Source: Priestia endophytica DSM 13796 (GTDB lineage: Bacteria > Bacillota > Bacilli > Bacillales > Bacillaceae_H). Taken from it: a stretch of DNA of 64,000 nucleotides. Numbering within the stretch: the first letter of the stretch is position 1; the number at the start of each line of letters is the position of its first letter. Positions 1 through 9,452 of the stretch are shown in pieces. Under the pieces are notes generated by a model. That model saw only the letters and a list, made by a program, of their open reading frames with translations. It was not told where the DNA came from and made no database searches. The DNA is taken from assembly GCF_900115845.1 (NCBI RefSeq), contig NZ_FOXX01000006.1, positions 124,001-188,000 of the forward strand. Direction: 5' to 3'. The position numbers were made by a program, and so were the translations under genes.

Positions 1-56
1 ATTTACAAAAAGAATGTTCAAACTTTTATTGCTTTAAGTAATCTTAAAATTGGAGA

Positions 57-88
57 AGACTCTCATACATATATGAGGGTCTTTTTTG
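57..88 (+). terminator. Intrinsic terminator of an upstream gene outside the window
   Basis: A 10-bp stem (AGACTCTCAT paired with ATGAGGGTCT, one G-U pair) is followed by a run of T. It must end a transcript entering from the left, because no gene of this window precedes it. Confidence 0.75.
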
Positions 89-177
89 ATTACCAAACTT
101 TCTCTATTGTGAAAACAAAGCAAGCGGGAATAGTAAGAGTATCATCAGCTTTTATAGAGCAAGAAAGGTGAAGAATA

Positions 178-1407
178 GTGAAAGAATCAGCAACATGTAA
201 TAAATCACAAAAAGAAAATGTTCCTGGGGTCCTATGTTTAATTTCAATTGCTACAATTCCCCTTGTAATGACATTGGGAAATTCAATGCTTATCCCGATC
301 CTACCAACTCTAGAGAAAGAGCTTTCTATTAGTTCTTTCCAGTCAAGCCTTATTATTACGCTCTATTCCGTAGCTGCTATTATTTTAATTCCCGTTGCAG
401 GCTATCTTTCAGATCGCTTTGGACGAAAGAAAATTATTATTCCAAGCCTTATTATCTCTTTATTAGGTGGGCTTGTTTCTGGGTATGCAGCATGGCAAAT
501 TAATGAACCTTATATGATGATTTTAATAGGTCGGATACTGCAAGGAATTGGGGCCGCAGGGGCTTCTCCTATTGTGCTTCCTCTTGTTGGAGATTTGTAC
601 AAAGACGAAAAAGAAGTTAGTGCAAATCTCGGTATTGTGGAAACCGCTAATACATTGGGTAAGGTTGTTAGCCCTATATTAGGGTCCTTACTAGCCGTAG
701 TTGTATGGTTTATGCCTTTCTTTGCTATTCCTGTTCTTTGTCTAATTTCCGTTGTTTTTCTTTTTTTCTGTGTGAAAGTACCAAAACAGCAAGATGAACC
801 ATTACCACTTAATGAATTTTTAAAAAAAGTGAAAAGAATTTTTAAAGAAGAAGGTCACTGGTTATACAGCATTTTTATTGCTGGTATTATTTTAATGTTT
901 ATTTTGTTCGGTTTTCTTTTTTATTTAGCAAACAGACTTGAGAAAGAATTTGGAATGGTTGGTGTTGATAAAGGGCTTGTGTTGGCTATCCCGCTTGCAG
1001 CCCTCTGTTTAGCGTCTTTTATAACTGGAAAAGTGATCAAGCAAAACAAGCTTCTTATGAAATGGATTACAGTAATTGGACTGCTACTCACAGCTGCTTC
1101 ATTATTTATTGCATCCTTTTTCTCTTCTTTTGTTGTGCTTGTTGGTCTCTTGGTGTTAACAGGAATTGGAATAGGAGGTTCGTTACCGAGTCTTGACGCT
1201 CTTATTACAGAAGGGATTGGCAAGGAAGAAAGAGGGACAATTACGTCCATTTATAGCTCTATGCGTTTTGTTGGAGTTGCACTTGGTCCTCCTGTTTTCG
1301 CTATTTTAACAACTCATATGGATAAAGGTCTTTTTTATATAAATGTTGTGCTTAGTCTTATTGGAGGAATCCTTGTATGGTGGCGAATTCAACCAGATAA
1401 AGAATGA
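178..1407 (+). CDS. MFS drug/metabolite exporter
   Basis: A 409-residue major facilitator superfamily permease with about 12 hydrophobic segments, resembling the Bacillus multidrug:proton antiporters (Bmr/YfkF type). The MFS motif A is visible after TM2 (GYLSDRFGRKK, about residues 78-88). The antiporter-type motif C region lies in the fifth segment (GRILQGIGAAGASPIVLP). The start is GTG at 178, with a GAAAGGTG ribosome binding site about eight bases upstream. The gene stands alone between two terminators, so it is a single transcription unit. The substrate cannot be told from sequence. The family call is secure; drug efflux is an inference from the nearest relatives. Confidence 0.85.
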   Translation: MKESATCNKSQKENVPGVLCLISIATIPLVMTLGNSMLIPILPTLEKELSISSFQSSLIITLYSVAAIILIPVAGYLSDRFGRKKIIIPSLIISLLGGLVSGYAAWQINEPYMMILIGRILQGIGAAGASPIVLPLVGDLYKDEKEVSANLGIVETANTLGKVVSPILGSLLAVVVWFMPFFAIPVLCLISVVFLFFCVKVPKQQDEPLPLNEFLKKVKRIFKEEGHWLYSIFIAGIILMFILFGFLFYLANRLEKEFGMVGVDKGLVLAIPLAALCLASFITGKVIKQNKLLMKWITVIGLLLTAASLFIASFFSSFVVLVGLLVLTGIGIGGSLPSLDALITEGIGKEERGTITSIYSSMRFVGVALGPPVFAILTTHMDKGLFYINVVLSLIGGILVWWRIQPDKE

Positions 1408-1443
1408 GGAAGCATCCTTACACAGGTGCTTCCTCATTTTTTA
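1406..1443 (+). terminator. Intrinsic terminator after the MFS gene
   Basis: A GAGGAAGCATCC / GGTGCTTCCTC stem with a short loop is followed by ATTTTTT. The stem begins inside the stop codon of the MFS gene. Confidence 0.85.
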
Positions 1444-1910
1444 TCTCAGCAGAAATTTTATAAAAACTGAAACAAAATAAAAACAAAATCGTCTATATAT
1501 AGGGAAAAGGCAAATAGAGAAAAAAGACAGAACAAAAAAGTGTTGTTATTTTCTCATTAGCAGATATTGTTTGTTGTATTCTTCGATAACATCTCGTATA
1601 GTGTAAAACGTTCTAAGAAACTTCACAGGTGTTTTAAGGAAACGGCAGGAGTTTTATCGAAGAAAAACAAATAATATATATACTACTTAGAGATAGGACA
1701 ACATATATTAATTCCTAGCTCCACTCACTTTGTTCGATTTATGAAGGAAAATAAAAAACTAGGCATACTTTTAATCGGAAGAGGGTAAAGGGAGTTAGAA
1801 TAAAGTGCGGCTTTAAGATATGAATAGGTAAAATGGGCTATTTGTAAAATAAAAAGAATAACGTATAATAGGAAAACCTACAAAAAAAGCTCTTTTTCCA
1901 AAAATATCAT
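1444..1910. other. Long AT-rich gap before ltaS
   Basis: About 470 bases without a credible gene. Open frames are short and lack a ribosome binding site. I see no repeat or structured RNA family here. Confidence 0.5.
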
Positions 1911-1938
1911 TTGACTTCTATCAGCTAAGCGGTAGAAT
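1911..1938 (+). promoter_or_regulatory. Sigma-A-type promoter of ltaS
   Basis: TTGACT at 1911-1916, a 16-base spacer, and TAGAAT at 1933-1938. It lies about 110 bases upstream of the ltaS start, so the mRNA has a roughly 100-base leader. Confidence 0.6.
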
Positions 1939-2051
1939 AGTGGCATACTGTCCAAAAAGCTCTCTTTTATTCTGTTAGGGAGTTTGTCTTTTTTTGTTGC
2001 GTTCATTTTCTTATAAAAAAAAGGGAACGTTAATTGTAGAGAGGTGAAAGT

Positions 2052-4205
2052 ATGAAATCGTTTTTCAGGAAAGGTCAACAATTTTTGAACACGCATTTAG
2101 GACTTTTCCTATTTATTGCGGTTCTATTTTGGTTAAAAACTTATGCAGCTTATCAACTTGAATTTGATCTTGGAATAGACAATTCAATGCAGAAGTTTTT
2201 ATTATTCATTAACCCAATCAGCTCTTCCTTATTCTTTTTAGGAATTGCGCTATTTTTCAAGGGGAAAGCGCAGTATAGAGTATTGATTGCGATTAACTTT
2301 GTATTAACATTTATTCTATTTGCGAATATTGTGTTTTACCGCTTTTTCAATGACTTTATTACGATACCAGTTTTAAGACAAACCGAAAACTTTGGTAAAC
2401 TAGGCGGAAGTGCACAAGCATTAATGGAACCAACAGATATTTTGTATTTTGTAGATACAATCATCTTAATCGCACTTGTTCTATTTAAAGTTGTTAAACC
2501 ACATACGGAGAAATTTAGCCGTCGGGGAATTGTAGCTGTTTTTACAGCAGCAATTATGATTTTTGCAGGAAACTTAGCTCTTGCTGAATCAGATCGTCCA
2601 CAGCTTCTAACACGTGCGTTTGATCGTAACTACCTTGTGAAATATCTTGGTGCTTATAACTATACAATTTATGATGCAATTCAAAGTACAAAATCATCTG
2701 CTCAACGTGCTTTAGCAGACAGTAGTGATATTACAGAAGTAGAGAACTTTACAAAAGCATCTTATGCAGAACCAAACTCAGAATATTTTGGTCAATTAAA
2801 AGGGAAGAATGTGATTTACATTTCACTTGAGTCCCTTCAGTCATTTATGATTGACTATAAGTTAAATGGGCAGGAAGTAACTCCATTCTTAAATAGCTTA
2901 GCCAAAGATAGTAACACTTTATACTTTAAGAATCTGTTCCACCAAACAGGTCAAGGTAAAACATCTGATGCTGAATTTATGATGGAAAACAGTATTTATC
3001 CATTACCACAAGGTTCTGTGTTCTCAACAAAAGCTGAAAACACGTACCAAGCTTTACCGCAACTATTGAAAGAAAATGGATATAAAGATACAGCGGTCTT
3101 CCACGGAAACAACAAATCGTTCTGGAACCGTGAAGAGAACTATAAAGCATTTGGCTATGATCATTTCTTTGATGAAAGCTACTACAATATGGTAGATGGT
3201 CATGTCTTAAACTACGGTTTAGAAGATAAACCATACTTTAAAGAATCAATGCCATATTTAGAATCATTAAAACAACCGTTCTATACGAAGTTTATTACGT
3301 TAACAAATCATTTCCCTTATCCATTAAGTGATGATAAAAAGACGATTGCACCAGGAGATACAGGTGATTCATCTGTTGATAACTACTTCCAAACAGCACG
3401 ATACATGGACGAAGCTTTAGAACAGTTCTTTAATGACTTAAAAGAATCTGGTCTTTACGAAAACTCTGTGATTGTAATGTATGGGGACCATTACGGTATT
3501 TCTGAAAACCATAAAAAAGCAATGAGCAAAGTTATGGGTAAAGATATCAATGACTTTGAAGAAGCACAGCTTCAGCGTGTACCACTGTTTATCCATGCAC
3601 CAGGTCTTGAAGGCAAAGGCGGAGTGAAGGATACGTACGGCGGACAAGTCGATGTACGACCAACTGTAGAGCACTTACTTGGAGTCGATACGAAAAACCA
3701 AATTCAATTTGGTACAGATCTTCTATCAAAAGATCATCAGCAAATCGTACCGTTCCGTAACGGAGACTTTGTAACACCAGAATATACGCAGCTTGATGAT
3801 AAAGTGTACGACAACACAACAGGAGAAAAACTCCCAAGTACAGAAGAAACGAAAAAAGACCAAGAGCTTGTACAGAAGAAGCTAGAGCTTTCAGATAAGC
3901 TTGTATATGGTGATTTACTCCGTTTCTATGACTTAAAAGGGTTTGAACAACCGAAGCGTTCATCATTTGATTATTCAAAAGATGATAAATTAGCAAAGAA
4001 ACCTGGATTCCTTGAAGAAGAGAAGAAAGCTCTTGAACAAGAAAAACAGGAAAAAGAAGCAGAATATAAAGCTAAAGGTTACGGTCTTGAGGCGAGTGAA
4101 GAACAAGCAAAAGACGGAGCAGATTTTGAACCAGCAGCGCAAGGATCTGAACTTCAAGGGTCCGAAACGCCACAAACTAAAACTCAAGAATCTGAAGCTA
4201 AATAA
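2052..4205 (+). CDS. ltaS: Lipoteichoic acid synthase (LtaS family)
   Basis: Membrane enzyme that polymerises the glycerol-phosphate chain of lipoteichoic acid from phosphatidylglycerol on the outer face of the membrane. Five N-terminal TM segments (about residues 15-175) precede an extracellular sulfatase-fold domain. Expected catalytic and Mn-binding residues are present: E260 in the ESLQ motif, nucleophile T304 in GQGKTSDAEF, and D479-H480 in YGDHYG. An ALA motif at 220-222 sits where signal peptidase releases the soluble domain in Staphylococcus aureus LtaS. The protein is 717 residues, longer than the roughly 650 usual in Bacillus, because of a highly charged Glu/Lys/Gln-rich C-terminal tail of about 65 residues. 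The start has a GAGAGGTG site. Paralogues such as YfnI, YqgS and YvgJ are related, so the exact orthology is inferred. Confidence 0.92.
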   Translation: MKSFFRKGQQFLNTHLGLFLFIAVLFWLKTYAAYQLEFDLGIDNSMQKFLLFINPISSSLFFLGIALFFKGKAQYRVLIAINFVLTFILFANIVFYRFFNDFITIPVLRQTENFGKLGGSAQALMEPTDILYFVDTIILIALVLFKVVKPHTEKFSRRGIVAVFTAAIMIFAGNLALAESDRPQLLTRAFDRNYLVKYLGAYNYTIYDAIQSTKSSAQRALADSSDITEVENFTKASYAEPNSEYFGQLKGKNVIYISLESLQSFMIDYKLNGQEVTPFLNSLAKDSNTLYFKNLFHQTGQGKTSDAEFMMENSIYPLPQGSVFSTKAENTYQALPQLLKENGYKDTAVFHGNNKSFWNREENYKAFGYDHFFDESYYNMVDGHVLNYGLEDKPYFKESMPYLESLKQPFYTKFITLTNHFPYPLSDDKKTIAPGDTGDSSVDNYFQTARYMDEALEQFFNDLKESGLYENSVIVMYGDHYGISENHKKAMSKVMGKDINDFEEAQLQRVPLFIHAPGLEGKGGVKDTYGGQVDVRPTVEHLLGVDTKNQIQFGTDLLSKDHQQIVPFRNGDFVTPEYTQLDDKVYDNTTGEKLPSTEETKKDQELVQKKLELSDKLVYGDLLRFYDLKGFEQPKRSSFDYSKDDKLAKKPGFLEEEKKALEQEKQEKEAEYKAKGYGLEASEEQAKDGADFEPAAQGSELQGSETPQTKTQESEAK

Positions 4206-4238
4206 AAAGTGTGAGGGATGTATCCCTCACACTTTTTT
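4206..4238 (+). terminator. Intrinsic terminator after ltaS
   Basis: A 13-bp stem (AAAGTGTGAGGGA / TCCCTCACACTTT) with a four-base loop, followed by T residues. Confidence 0.9.
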
Positions 4239-4386
4239 TGTAAGTTCAAAAGCAGAAAAACGAAACTTTAGATAAAGAAAAAACGTATAACATAGTGAAG
4301 AAACACCGAAAGCAAACTCGTTCGAATATTTAGATGAAGTGTGCTATTATGAAAGAAAATGTTCGCTATAGGGAGGAAATTGTAAA

Positions 4387-5016
4387 GTGATCAAGCGAAT
4401 CATTCAAACGTTGCTGTATTCAGGTTTAGCTGGGTTTGTAACAATTGTTGGAGCGGCGTTCTTTTTAGATATTCCGCTGTTCTTTTCTATATTAATTGGG
4501 ATAGGAACGTGGAGCGCGACGGTTCTCCTCTGTTTATGTTACTTTCTTTTGCGCCAAAATTTCCGCTACGACCCATATAAAGAGCAAAAAGCCTATGTTG
4601 ACCATCATGTAAAAGAAGCGAGAAAATCACTTCGTACGCTAAGTCAGTCTCGTTTTAAAGTAAAGTCCATGCATGTATGGATTAAAATTAATAAACTTCA
4701 AAAAGTTGGTCGCTCCATTATTGATATGGTTGATAAAGAACCTGCTCGATTTTATGAAGCACAAGACTTTTTTAAAAAATATTTGCCTTCTACGGTCAAA
4801 ATTGTTGATCGATATACATTTTTACTTGCGAAGCCAACTAAAAATGCAGAAGTGAAAATTGCGCTAAGTGAAACAGAAGACACGTTAGATGAATTAATTG
4901 TGAAATATGATGAAGTTCTAACATCTAGCATTAGTCAGGATCTAACAGCGCTCGAAATTGAGCAGAGTCTTCTTCATAACAGCTATGGAGAAAATAAACC
5001 ACCAGCAGGGAAATGA
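4387..5016 (+). CDS. xpaC: XpaC family protein (halogenated indolyl phosphate hydrolysis)
   Basis: A 209-residue protein with two N-terminal TM helices (about 8-27 and 34-55) and a long helical cytoplasmic domain. It matches the XpaC family, named for a Bacillus subtilis protein linked to hydrolysis of 5-bromo-4-chloroindolyl phosphate; the true biochemical role is not established. The start is GTG at 4387 with an AGGGAGG site. It is followed 13 bases later by yaaN, the same xpaC-yaaN pairing seen in B. subtilis, so the two likely work together at the membrane. Confidence 0.85.
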   Translation: MIKRIIQTLLYSGLAGFVTIVGAAFFLDIPLFFSILIGIGTWSATVLLCLCYFLLRQNFRYDPYKEQKAYVDHHVKEARKSLRTLSQSRFKVKSMHVWIKINKLQKVGRSIIDMVDKEPARFYEAQDFFKKYLPSTVKIVDRYTFLLAKPTKNAEVKIALSETEDTLDELIVKYDEVLTSSISQDLTALEIEQSLLHNSYGENKPPAGK

Positions 5017-5029
5017 AAAGGGTGATAAA

Positions 5030-6181
5030 ATGAATGAATTCAAAGATAATTCTTTAAGCAGTTTTGATGATTTATTAAGTGACCCATTTAAAACAAATGA
5101 ATCTTCAACTGAGCTCTCTAAAGAAGAAAAAGGAGAAGTAAAAGCAATTGAAAGGCTTTCTCCTCAATATAAAGAAAAAGCAATTAAAATTTCAGAGCAA
5201 ATTAACCAAAATGATCACCAGGCAATTTTGCAATATGGAGTTGCTGCACAGTCTGAGCTTTCTAAGTTCTCTCAAGGCGTTCTTCAGCATGTTCAGGCAA
5301 AAGATACAGGACCTGTAGGAGAAGTGCTTACAGATCTTATGGGGAAAATTAAACAGCTTAATCTTGATGAGCTATCAGGTAAGAAACAAGGAAGAGTTGG
5401 ACGTTTTTTCTCTACTATTTCTCGTTCAGCAAAAGGGATTTTTCCAAAATACAGCAGTTTGCAAGTGGAAATTGAGAAAATTGCTGACCAGCTTGAGCAC
5501 ACAAAGCAAGAGCTGTACCGAGATCTTCTTATGCTTGAAAAGCTCTATGATAAAAACAAAGAGTACTTTGATGCATTAAATATCTATATTGCAGCAGCTG
5601 AACATAAACTAGAACTTCTTGAAACAGAAACACTTCCAAAGCTTGAACAAGAAGCATTAAAAACGGACAATTATTTAACAGTGCAAGAAGTGAACGATGT
5701 AAAGCAGTTTATGACTCGTCTTGATAAACGCACATATGATCTAAAGTTGAGCAGACAAATAGCCATTCAAAGTGCTCCTCAAATTCGGATGATTCAGGAA
5801 GTAAATCAAACACTTGTAGAAAAAATACAAAGCTCTATTCTAACGGCAATTCCTCTATGGAAAAATCAAGTTGTGATTGCTCTTACACTTTTGAGACAAG
5901 AAAAAGCAATGGAAGCGCAGCGTGAGGTAACAAACACAACGAATGATTTATTATTAAAGAATTCAGAGCTATTGAAGAAAAATACGGTTGATATTGCAAG
6001 AGAGAACGAGCGTGGCCTTGTTGACATTGAAACGCTTCAAAAAACGCAGGAAAATTTAGTGGAAACATTAGAAGAAGTGCTTCAAATTCAAGCAGATGGC
6101 CGGACAAAACGGAAGGAAGCTGAACGAGAATTACAGCACATGGAAGATAACTTAAAAAAACGTCTTCTTGACTTAACGTAA
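5030..6181 (+). CDS. yaaN: TelA/YaaN family toxic anion resistance protein
   Basis: A 383-residue, almost entirely helical, coiled-coil protein of the TelA family (named for tellurite resistance; role in Bacillus unclear). I chose ATG 5030 because AAAAGGGTGA lies at the right spacing; an upstream in-frame ATG at 4958 would overlap xpaC and has no ribosome binding site. Cytoplasmic, with no TM segment. Conserved family features include the IQSAPQIRMI segment in the middle and a repetitive Lys/Glu C-terminus. It is co-transcribed with xpaC and probably with the permease gene behind it. TelA proteins often accompany Ter-type stress modules, which is notable because a vWA/PP2C/kinase set follows 3 kb downstream. 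Confidence 0.87.
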   Translation: MNEFKDNSLSSFDDLLSDPFKTNESSTELSKEEKGEVKAIERLSPQYKEKAIKISEQINQNDHQAILQYGVAAQSELSKFSQGVLQHVQAKDTGPVGEVLTDLMGKIKQLNLDELSGKKQGRVGRFFSTISRSAKGIFPKYSSLQVEIEKIADQLEHTKQELYRDLLMLEKLYDKNKEYFDALNIYIAAAEHKLELLETETLPKLEQEALKTDNYLTVQEVNDVKQFMTRLDKRTYDLKLSRQIAIQSAPQIRMIQEVNQTLVEKIQSSILTAIPLWKNQVVIALTLLRQEKAMEAQREVTNTTNDLLLKNSELLKKNTVDIARENERGLVDIETLQKTQENLVETLEEVLQIQADGRTKRKEAERELQHMEDNLKKRLLDLT

Positions 6182-6233
6182 AGAGCGTATGTTTAAAAAA
6201 AGTAAGGTAGAGAGAGAAGGAGAAAAAGGTTTT

Positions 6234-7322
6234 ATGAGAAAGTCTAAGGCACTGCAGTCAGGTGTTTTAATTCTACTATTTTTAACGATACTTTTCATGC
6301 TTTCAAAAGTATCCTTTATTATCACACCAATAATAAGCATGATTACAAATATTTTGGCCCCTCTTATTATTGCGGGCGTTCTGTATTATTTGCTGCGCCC
6401 GATTGTTTTTTTACTAACGCTTCTAAAAATTCCGAGAATCCTAGCTATTCTGCTTGTTTTCTCAGCTTTTATTACAGGAGTAACAAGCGTTGGAACATAC
6501 TTATATCCGATTGTATCTCATCAGCTTGCTCAGTTTGTGAACTTTTTGCCAAACGTTGCTCGGGATATAACGGATAATATTCAAGACCTTCAAACCCTTC
6601 CATGGTCTGATGAACTTAGAGCTCGCCTTGCTAATAACGATCTTGAAAAGCGTGCAACTGAGATGCTCGGTGAAGTAGCAACAACACTTGGAAATAGCAC
6701 AATTCAAATTATTGACTTTTTACGTAATACCATTATCGTCATTATTACAGTGCCATTTGTTCTCTTTTATATGTTGAAAGACGGACACAAGCTTCCAAAG
6801 ACTTTCTCACGCTTTATTCCATCAGCTAAGTATCGTGAAGTAACGTATGATGTATTAAAGCAAGCAAGCAGTACATTAAGCGCATATGTGCAAGGACAAG
6901 TTATTGTAAGCTTGTTTGTAGGGGTTTGTGTTTATATCTTATATCTTTTGCTTGGGCTTGATTATGCGCTAATTTTAGCTTTAATTGCGCTGTTTACGAA
7001 TTTAATTCCGTTTGTAGGCCCTTTTATTGGCACAGTGCCAGGCGTAATTGTCGGTTTTATTCAAGAGCCTCGCCTTGCTCTTTACGTGATTATCGGGATT
7101 GTCATTATTCAGCAAATTGAGAGTAACTTAATTTCTCCACAAGTTATGGGGAAAAAGCTCGATGTGCATCCTGTAACCGTTATTTTACTTTTGCTTGCAT
7201 CTGGGAGCTTCTTCGGATTTGTAGGTCTGCTTCTCGCTCTTCCAACCTATTGTGTGCTAAAAGTTGTTGTTATGAAAGTGTATGAACTGCTGTTTCCATA
7301 TTATAATGTGCACGAAGAATAA
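6234..7322 (+). CDS. AI-2E family permease
   Basis: Predicted polytopic membrane protein of the AI-2E/UPF0118 family (YdbI, YtvI, YueF, YubA relatives). Members export autoinducer-2 in Escherichia coli or act as Na+/H+ antiporters in some bacteria; the substrate here is unknown. Family hallmarks are visible: a PFVLFYMLKDG loop, the NLIPFVGPFIGTVPG motif, and a QQIESNLISPQVMGKKLDVHP motif near the C-terminus. ATG 6234 is preferred over ATG 6189: it has an AGAAGGAGA site, and the resulting N-terminus (MRKSK) aligns with that of the paralogue at 57436-58545. It lies 52 bases behind yaaN with no terminator between. Confidence 0.85.
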   Translation: MRKSKALQSGVLILLFLTILFMLSKVSFIITPIISMITNILAPLIIAGVLYYLLRPIVFLLTLLKIPRILAILLVFSAFITGVTSVGTYLYPIVSHQLAQFVNFLPNVARDITDNIQDLQTLPWSDELRARLANNDLEKRATEMLGEVATTLGNSTIQIIDFLRNTIIVIITVPFVLFYMLKDGHKLPKTFSRFIPSAKYREVTYDVLKQASSTLSAYVQGQVIVSLFVGVCVYILYLLLGLDYALILALIALFTNLIPFVGPFIGTVPGVIVGFIQEPRLALYVIIGIVIIQQIESNLISPQVMGKKLDVHPVTVILLLLASGSFFGFVGLLLALPTYCVLKVVVMKVYELLFPYYNVHEE

Positions 7323-7404
7323 AAACACTTTTACATGTTTGAAAGCTCGAAATAGGGGAACCAACCTAATATAAGTTAGTACAAACTATTAGGAGGTTTT
7401 ACAA

Positions 7405-7704
7405 ATGGAAAGAGCGGAAAAAGCAGTACGTGAAAAAAGCCAAGAAGAGAAAGAGCAAATTCTTCAAAACTTTGAGGAATTCAAGAACTACTTAGGTGAT
7501 AAAGTAGAAAAGGGTCAAAAGCTTGGGTTAAGCGAAGAAGCTATTGCCAAGTCAGCGAAAAAAGTAGCGGACTATCTAGCGAAGAACGAAGAGCCGAAAA
7601 ACCGCGAAGAGTACTTACTACAACAACTATGGAAAGTTGGCGAAGAAGAGGATCGTCAACACTTAGCTCGTATGCTTGTTCGTTTAACAAACGAAACAAA
7701 TTAA
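7405..7704 (+). CDS. DUF3243 family protein (YmfJ-like)
   Basis: A small acidic, helical cytoplasmic protein of 99 residues. It matches the DUF3243 family of Bacillaceae, of which B. subtilis YmfJ is the familiar member. No catalytic motif is visible and no function is known. A very strong TAGGAGGT site precedes ATG 7405, and an intrinsic terminator follows immediately, so it is probably well expressed as a short unit or as the last gene after the permease. Confidence 0.8.
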   Translation: MERAEKAVREKSQEEKEQILQNFEEFKNYLGDKVEKGQKLGLSEEAIAKSAKKVADYLAKNEEPKNREEYLLQQLWKVGEEEDRQHLARMLVRLTNETN

Positions 7705-7735
7705 AAAAGTCGGTGCCTAAGCACCGGCTTTTTTT
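7705..7735 (+). terminator. Intrinsic terminator
   Basis: AGTCGGTGC / GCACCGGCT stem with a CTAA loop and seven T. Confidence 0.9.
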
Positions 7736-7845
7736 AGGTTTTCTAAAATATTTTAAAGAACAAAATATACGTTTTTAGTTGTGGAGAAGCCTCTATTTTT
7801 AGTAACATAGAAACAGTGGTTTGTTTTATGAGAAAGGGGCTTTTT

Positions 7846-9180
7846 ATGGAAGACAGTAATAAATGGTCGTCGCGGCTAGGTTTTATTCTAGCATCCGCTG
7901 GAGCGGCGATTGGATTAGGTGCCATTTGGAAGTTTCCGTATGTAGCGGGAACGAGCGGAGGAGGCGCATTTTTTCTTTTATTTATCATTTTCACACTTTT
8001 TGTTGGACTACCTCTTTTACTTGCTGAATTTGTAATTGGACGTAGTACTGGAAAAGAAGCAGTTAGTGCTTATAAAGCGCTCGCTCCAAAAGGATGGCCG
8101 TGGATTGGAAAACTTGGAGTAGCAAGTAGCGTTTTACTTTTAGCTTTTTATAGCGTTGTAGGCGGTTGGATTCTTCTTTACACGATTTTAAGCATTTCTG
8201 GAGATTTGCTTGGAAAAGAGTATGGTCCACTTTTTGATACAATTATTGCTAACCCTTTTGTTGTAGTTGGAGCTCAGGCGGTCTTTCTACTCATTAATAT
8301 TATTGTTGTATCTGTTGGTGTTCAAAAAGGAATTGAGCGTGCGAATAAGTATATGATGCCTGCTTTATTTATTTTCTTTATCGTGCTTGTTGTTCGTTCT
8401 CTAACTCTGCCGGATGCAATGGAAGGAGTTCGCTTTTTTCTAAAACCAGATTTTAGTGCGATTACAGGTCAGTCTGTTTTATTCGCACTTGGACAATCTT
8501 TCTTTGCGCTTTGTGTTGGACTTTCTTGTATGGTTACATACAGTTCATATTTAGATAAAAGTGTCAGCCTTACTCGTTCAGCAGGGAGCGTTGCTCTTTT
8601 AAATATTTTCGTGTCGCTTCTTGCAGGGCTTGCTATTTTTCCAGCTGTATTTTCATTTGGAATCGAGCCAACGGAAGGACCAGGTTTATTATTTGTTGCT
8701 CTTCCATCTGTGTTTGAACAGATGCCGTTTGGCGTTGTTTTCTTAACAATCTTTTTAATCCTATTTTTATTTGCAACGTTAACCTCTTCTTTTTCGATGC
8801 TTGAAATTATCACTTCTGCATTAGGGAAAGGAGAGGTAGAGAAACGCAAGAAATTTTCGTGGATAGGGGGAATTATCGTCTTTGTTGTAGGCGTATTCCC
8901 AGCGCTTTCTTATGGGGTCCTCAGCCATGTTACTCTATTTAATAAAAATATCTTTGATTTGTTTGACTTTTTAGTAAGCAACATGATGCTGCCGCTTGGA
9001 AGTTTAGCTATCTCGATTTTCGTTGGATATCGCATGAAACGAGAAACTCTCTTAGAAGAATTTCAATCAGGAAGTTCAATTGGAAAACGAGTGTTCATTT
9101 TGTGGTTGTTCTTACTCAAATATCTTCTGCCTCTCATTATTATTGTGGTTTTTTTAGGCGGATTACCTATTTGGAAATAA
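7846..9180 (+). CDS. Sodium-dependent NSS family symporter
   Basis: A 444-residue neurotransmitter:sodium symporter family transporter, close in length and N-terminus to B. subtilis YhdH/YocR. It would import an amino acid or similar solute with sodium. The unwound TM1 signature is plain (GAAIGLGAIWKFPY, then SGGGAFF), and about 11-12 hydrophobic segments follow, as in bacterial LeuT-like members. I chose ATG 7846 (MEDSNKWSS...) because GAAAGGGG lies upstream and homologues begin there; an upstream in-frame ATG adds ten residues without support. Monocistronic, bounded by terminators. The substrate is not predictable. Confidence 0.88.
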   Translation: MEDSNKWSSRLGFILASAGAAIGLGAIWKFPYVAGTSGGGAFFLLFIIFTLFVGLPLLLAEFVIGRSTGKEAVSAYKALAPKGWPWIGKLGVASSVLLLAFYSVVGGWILLYTILSISGDLLGKEYGPLFDTIIANPFVVVGAQAVFLLINIIVVSVGVQKGIERANKYMMPALFIFFIVLVVRSLTLPDAMEGVRFFLKPDFSAITGQSVLFALGQSFFALCVGLSCMVTYSSYLDKSVSLTRSAGSVALLNIFVSLLAGLAIFPAVFSFGIEPTEGPGLLFVALPSVFEQMPFGVVFLTIFLILFLFATLTSSFSMLEIITSALGKGEVEKRKKFSWIGGIIVFVVGVFPALSYGVLSHVTLFNKNIFDLFDFLVSNMMLPLGSLAISIFVGYRMKRETLLEEFQSGSSIGKRVFILWLFLLKYLLPLIIIVVFLGGLPIWK

Positions 9181-9211
9181 TAAAACTTCTAATTGATTAC
9201 CTCTTTTTTGC

Positions 9212-9252
9212 TAAAACTCACCCAATGAGTAAAAAGTTGGGTGAGTTTTTTA
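9212..9252 (+). terminator. Intrinsic terminator
   Basis: AAAACTCACCCAA / TTGGGTGAGTTTT stem, 10-11 base loop, T-rich tail. It separates the symporter from the secretion operon. Confidence 0.85.
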
Positions 9253-9367
9253 GTTCTTTTTACCTCTTTTTCGAATTATATGATGTAGTTTGATAGTCAA
9301 TGTGAGACCTTTTCCATATTTCCATCCTTCAGTAAGAAAGATAAAATATGTATATTGAAAGAGAATT

Positions 9368-9392
9368 TGCTATAAATTTTACCATTTGGTAA
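9368..9392 (+). promoter_or_regulatory. Candidate promoter and operator of the type VII operon
   Basis: An extended -10 element (TGC TATAAA, 9368-9376) lacks a good -35. It is followed at once by the palindrome TTACCA-TT-TGGTAA (9379-9392), which would cover the transcription start. A weaker alternative promoter (TTTCCA, 17 bases, TAAAAT at 9342-9347) lies just upstream. The palindrome is read directly; its role as an operator is inference. Confidence 0.4.
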
Positions 9393-9452
9393 GAAGGTAC
9401 TCTCACAAACCTTGCCTTATGAAAAAAAGAGAGAGAAAGGAAGGCAACTGGC

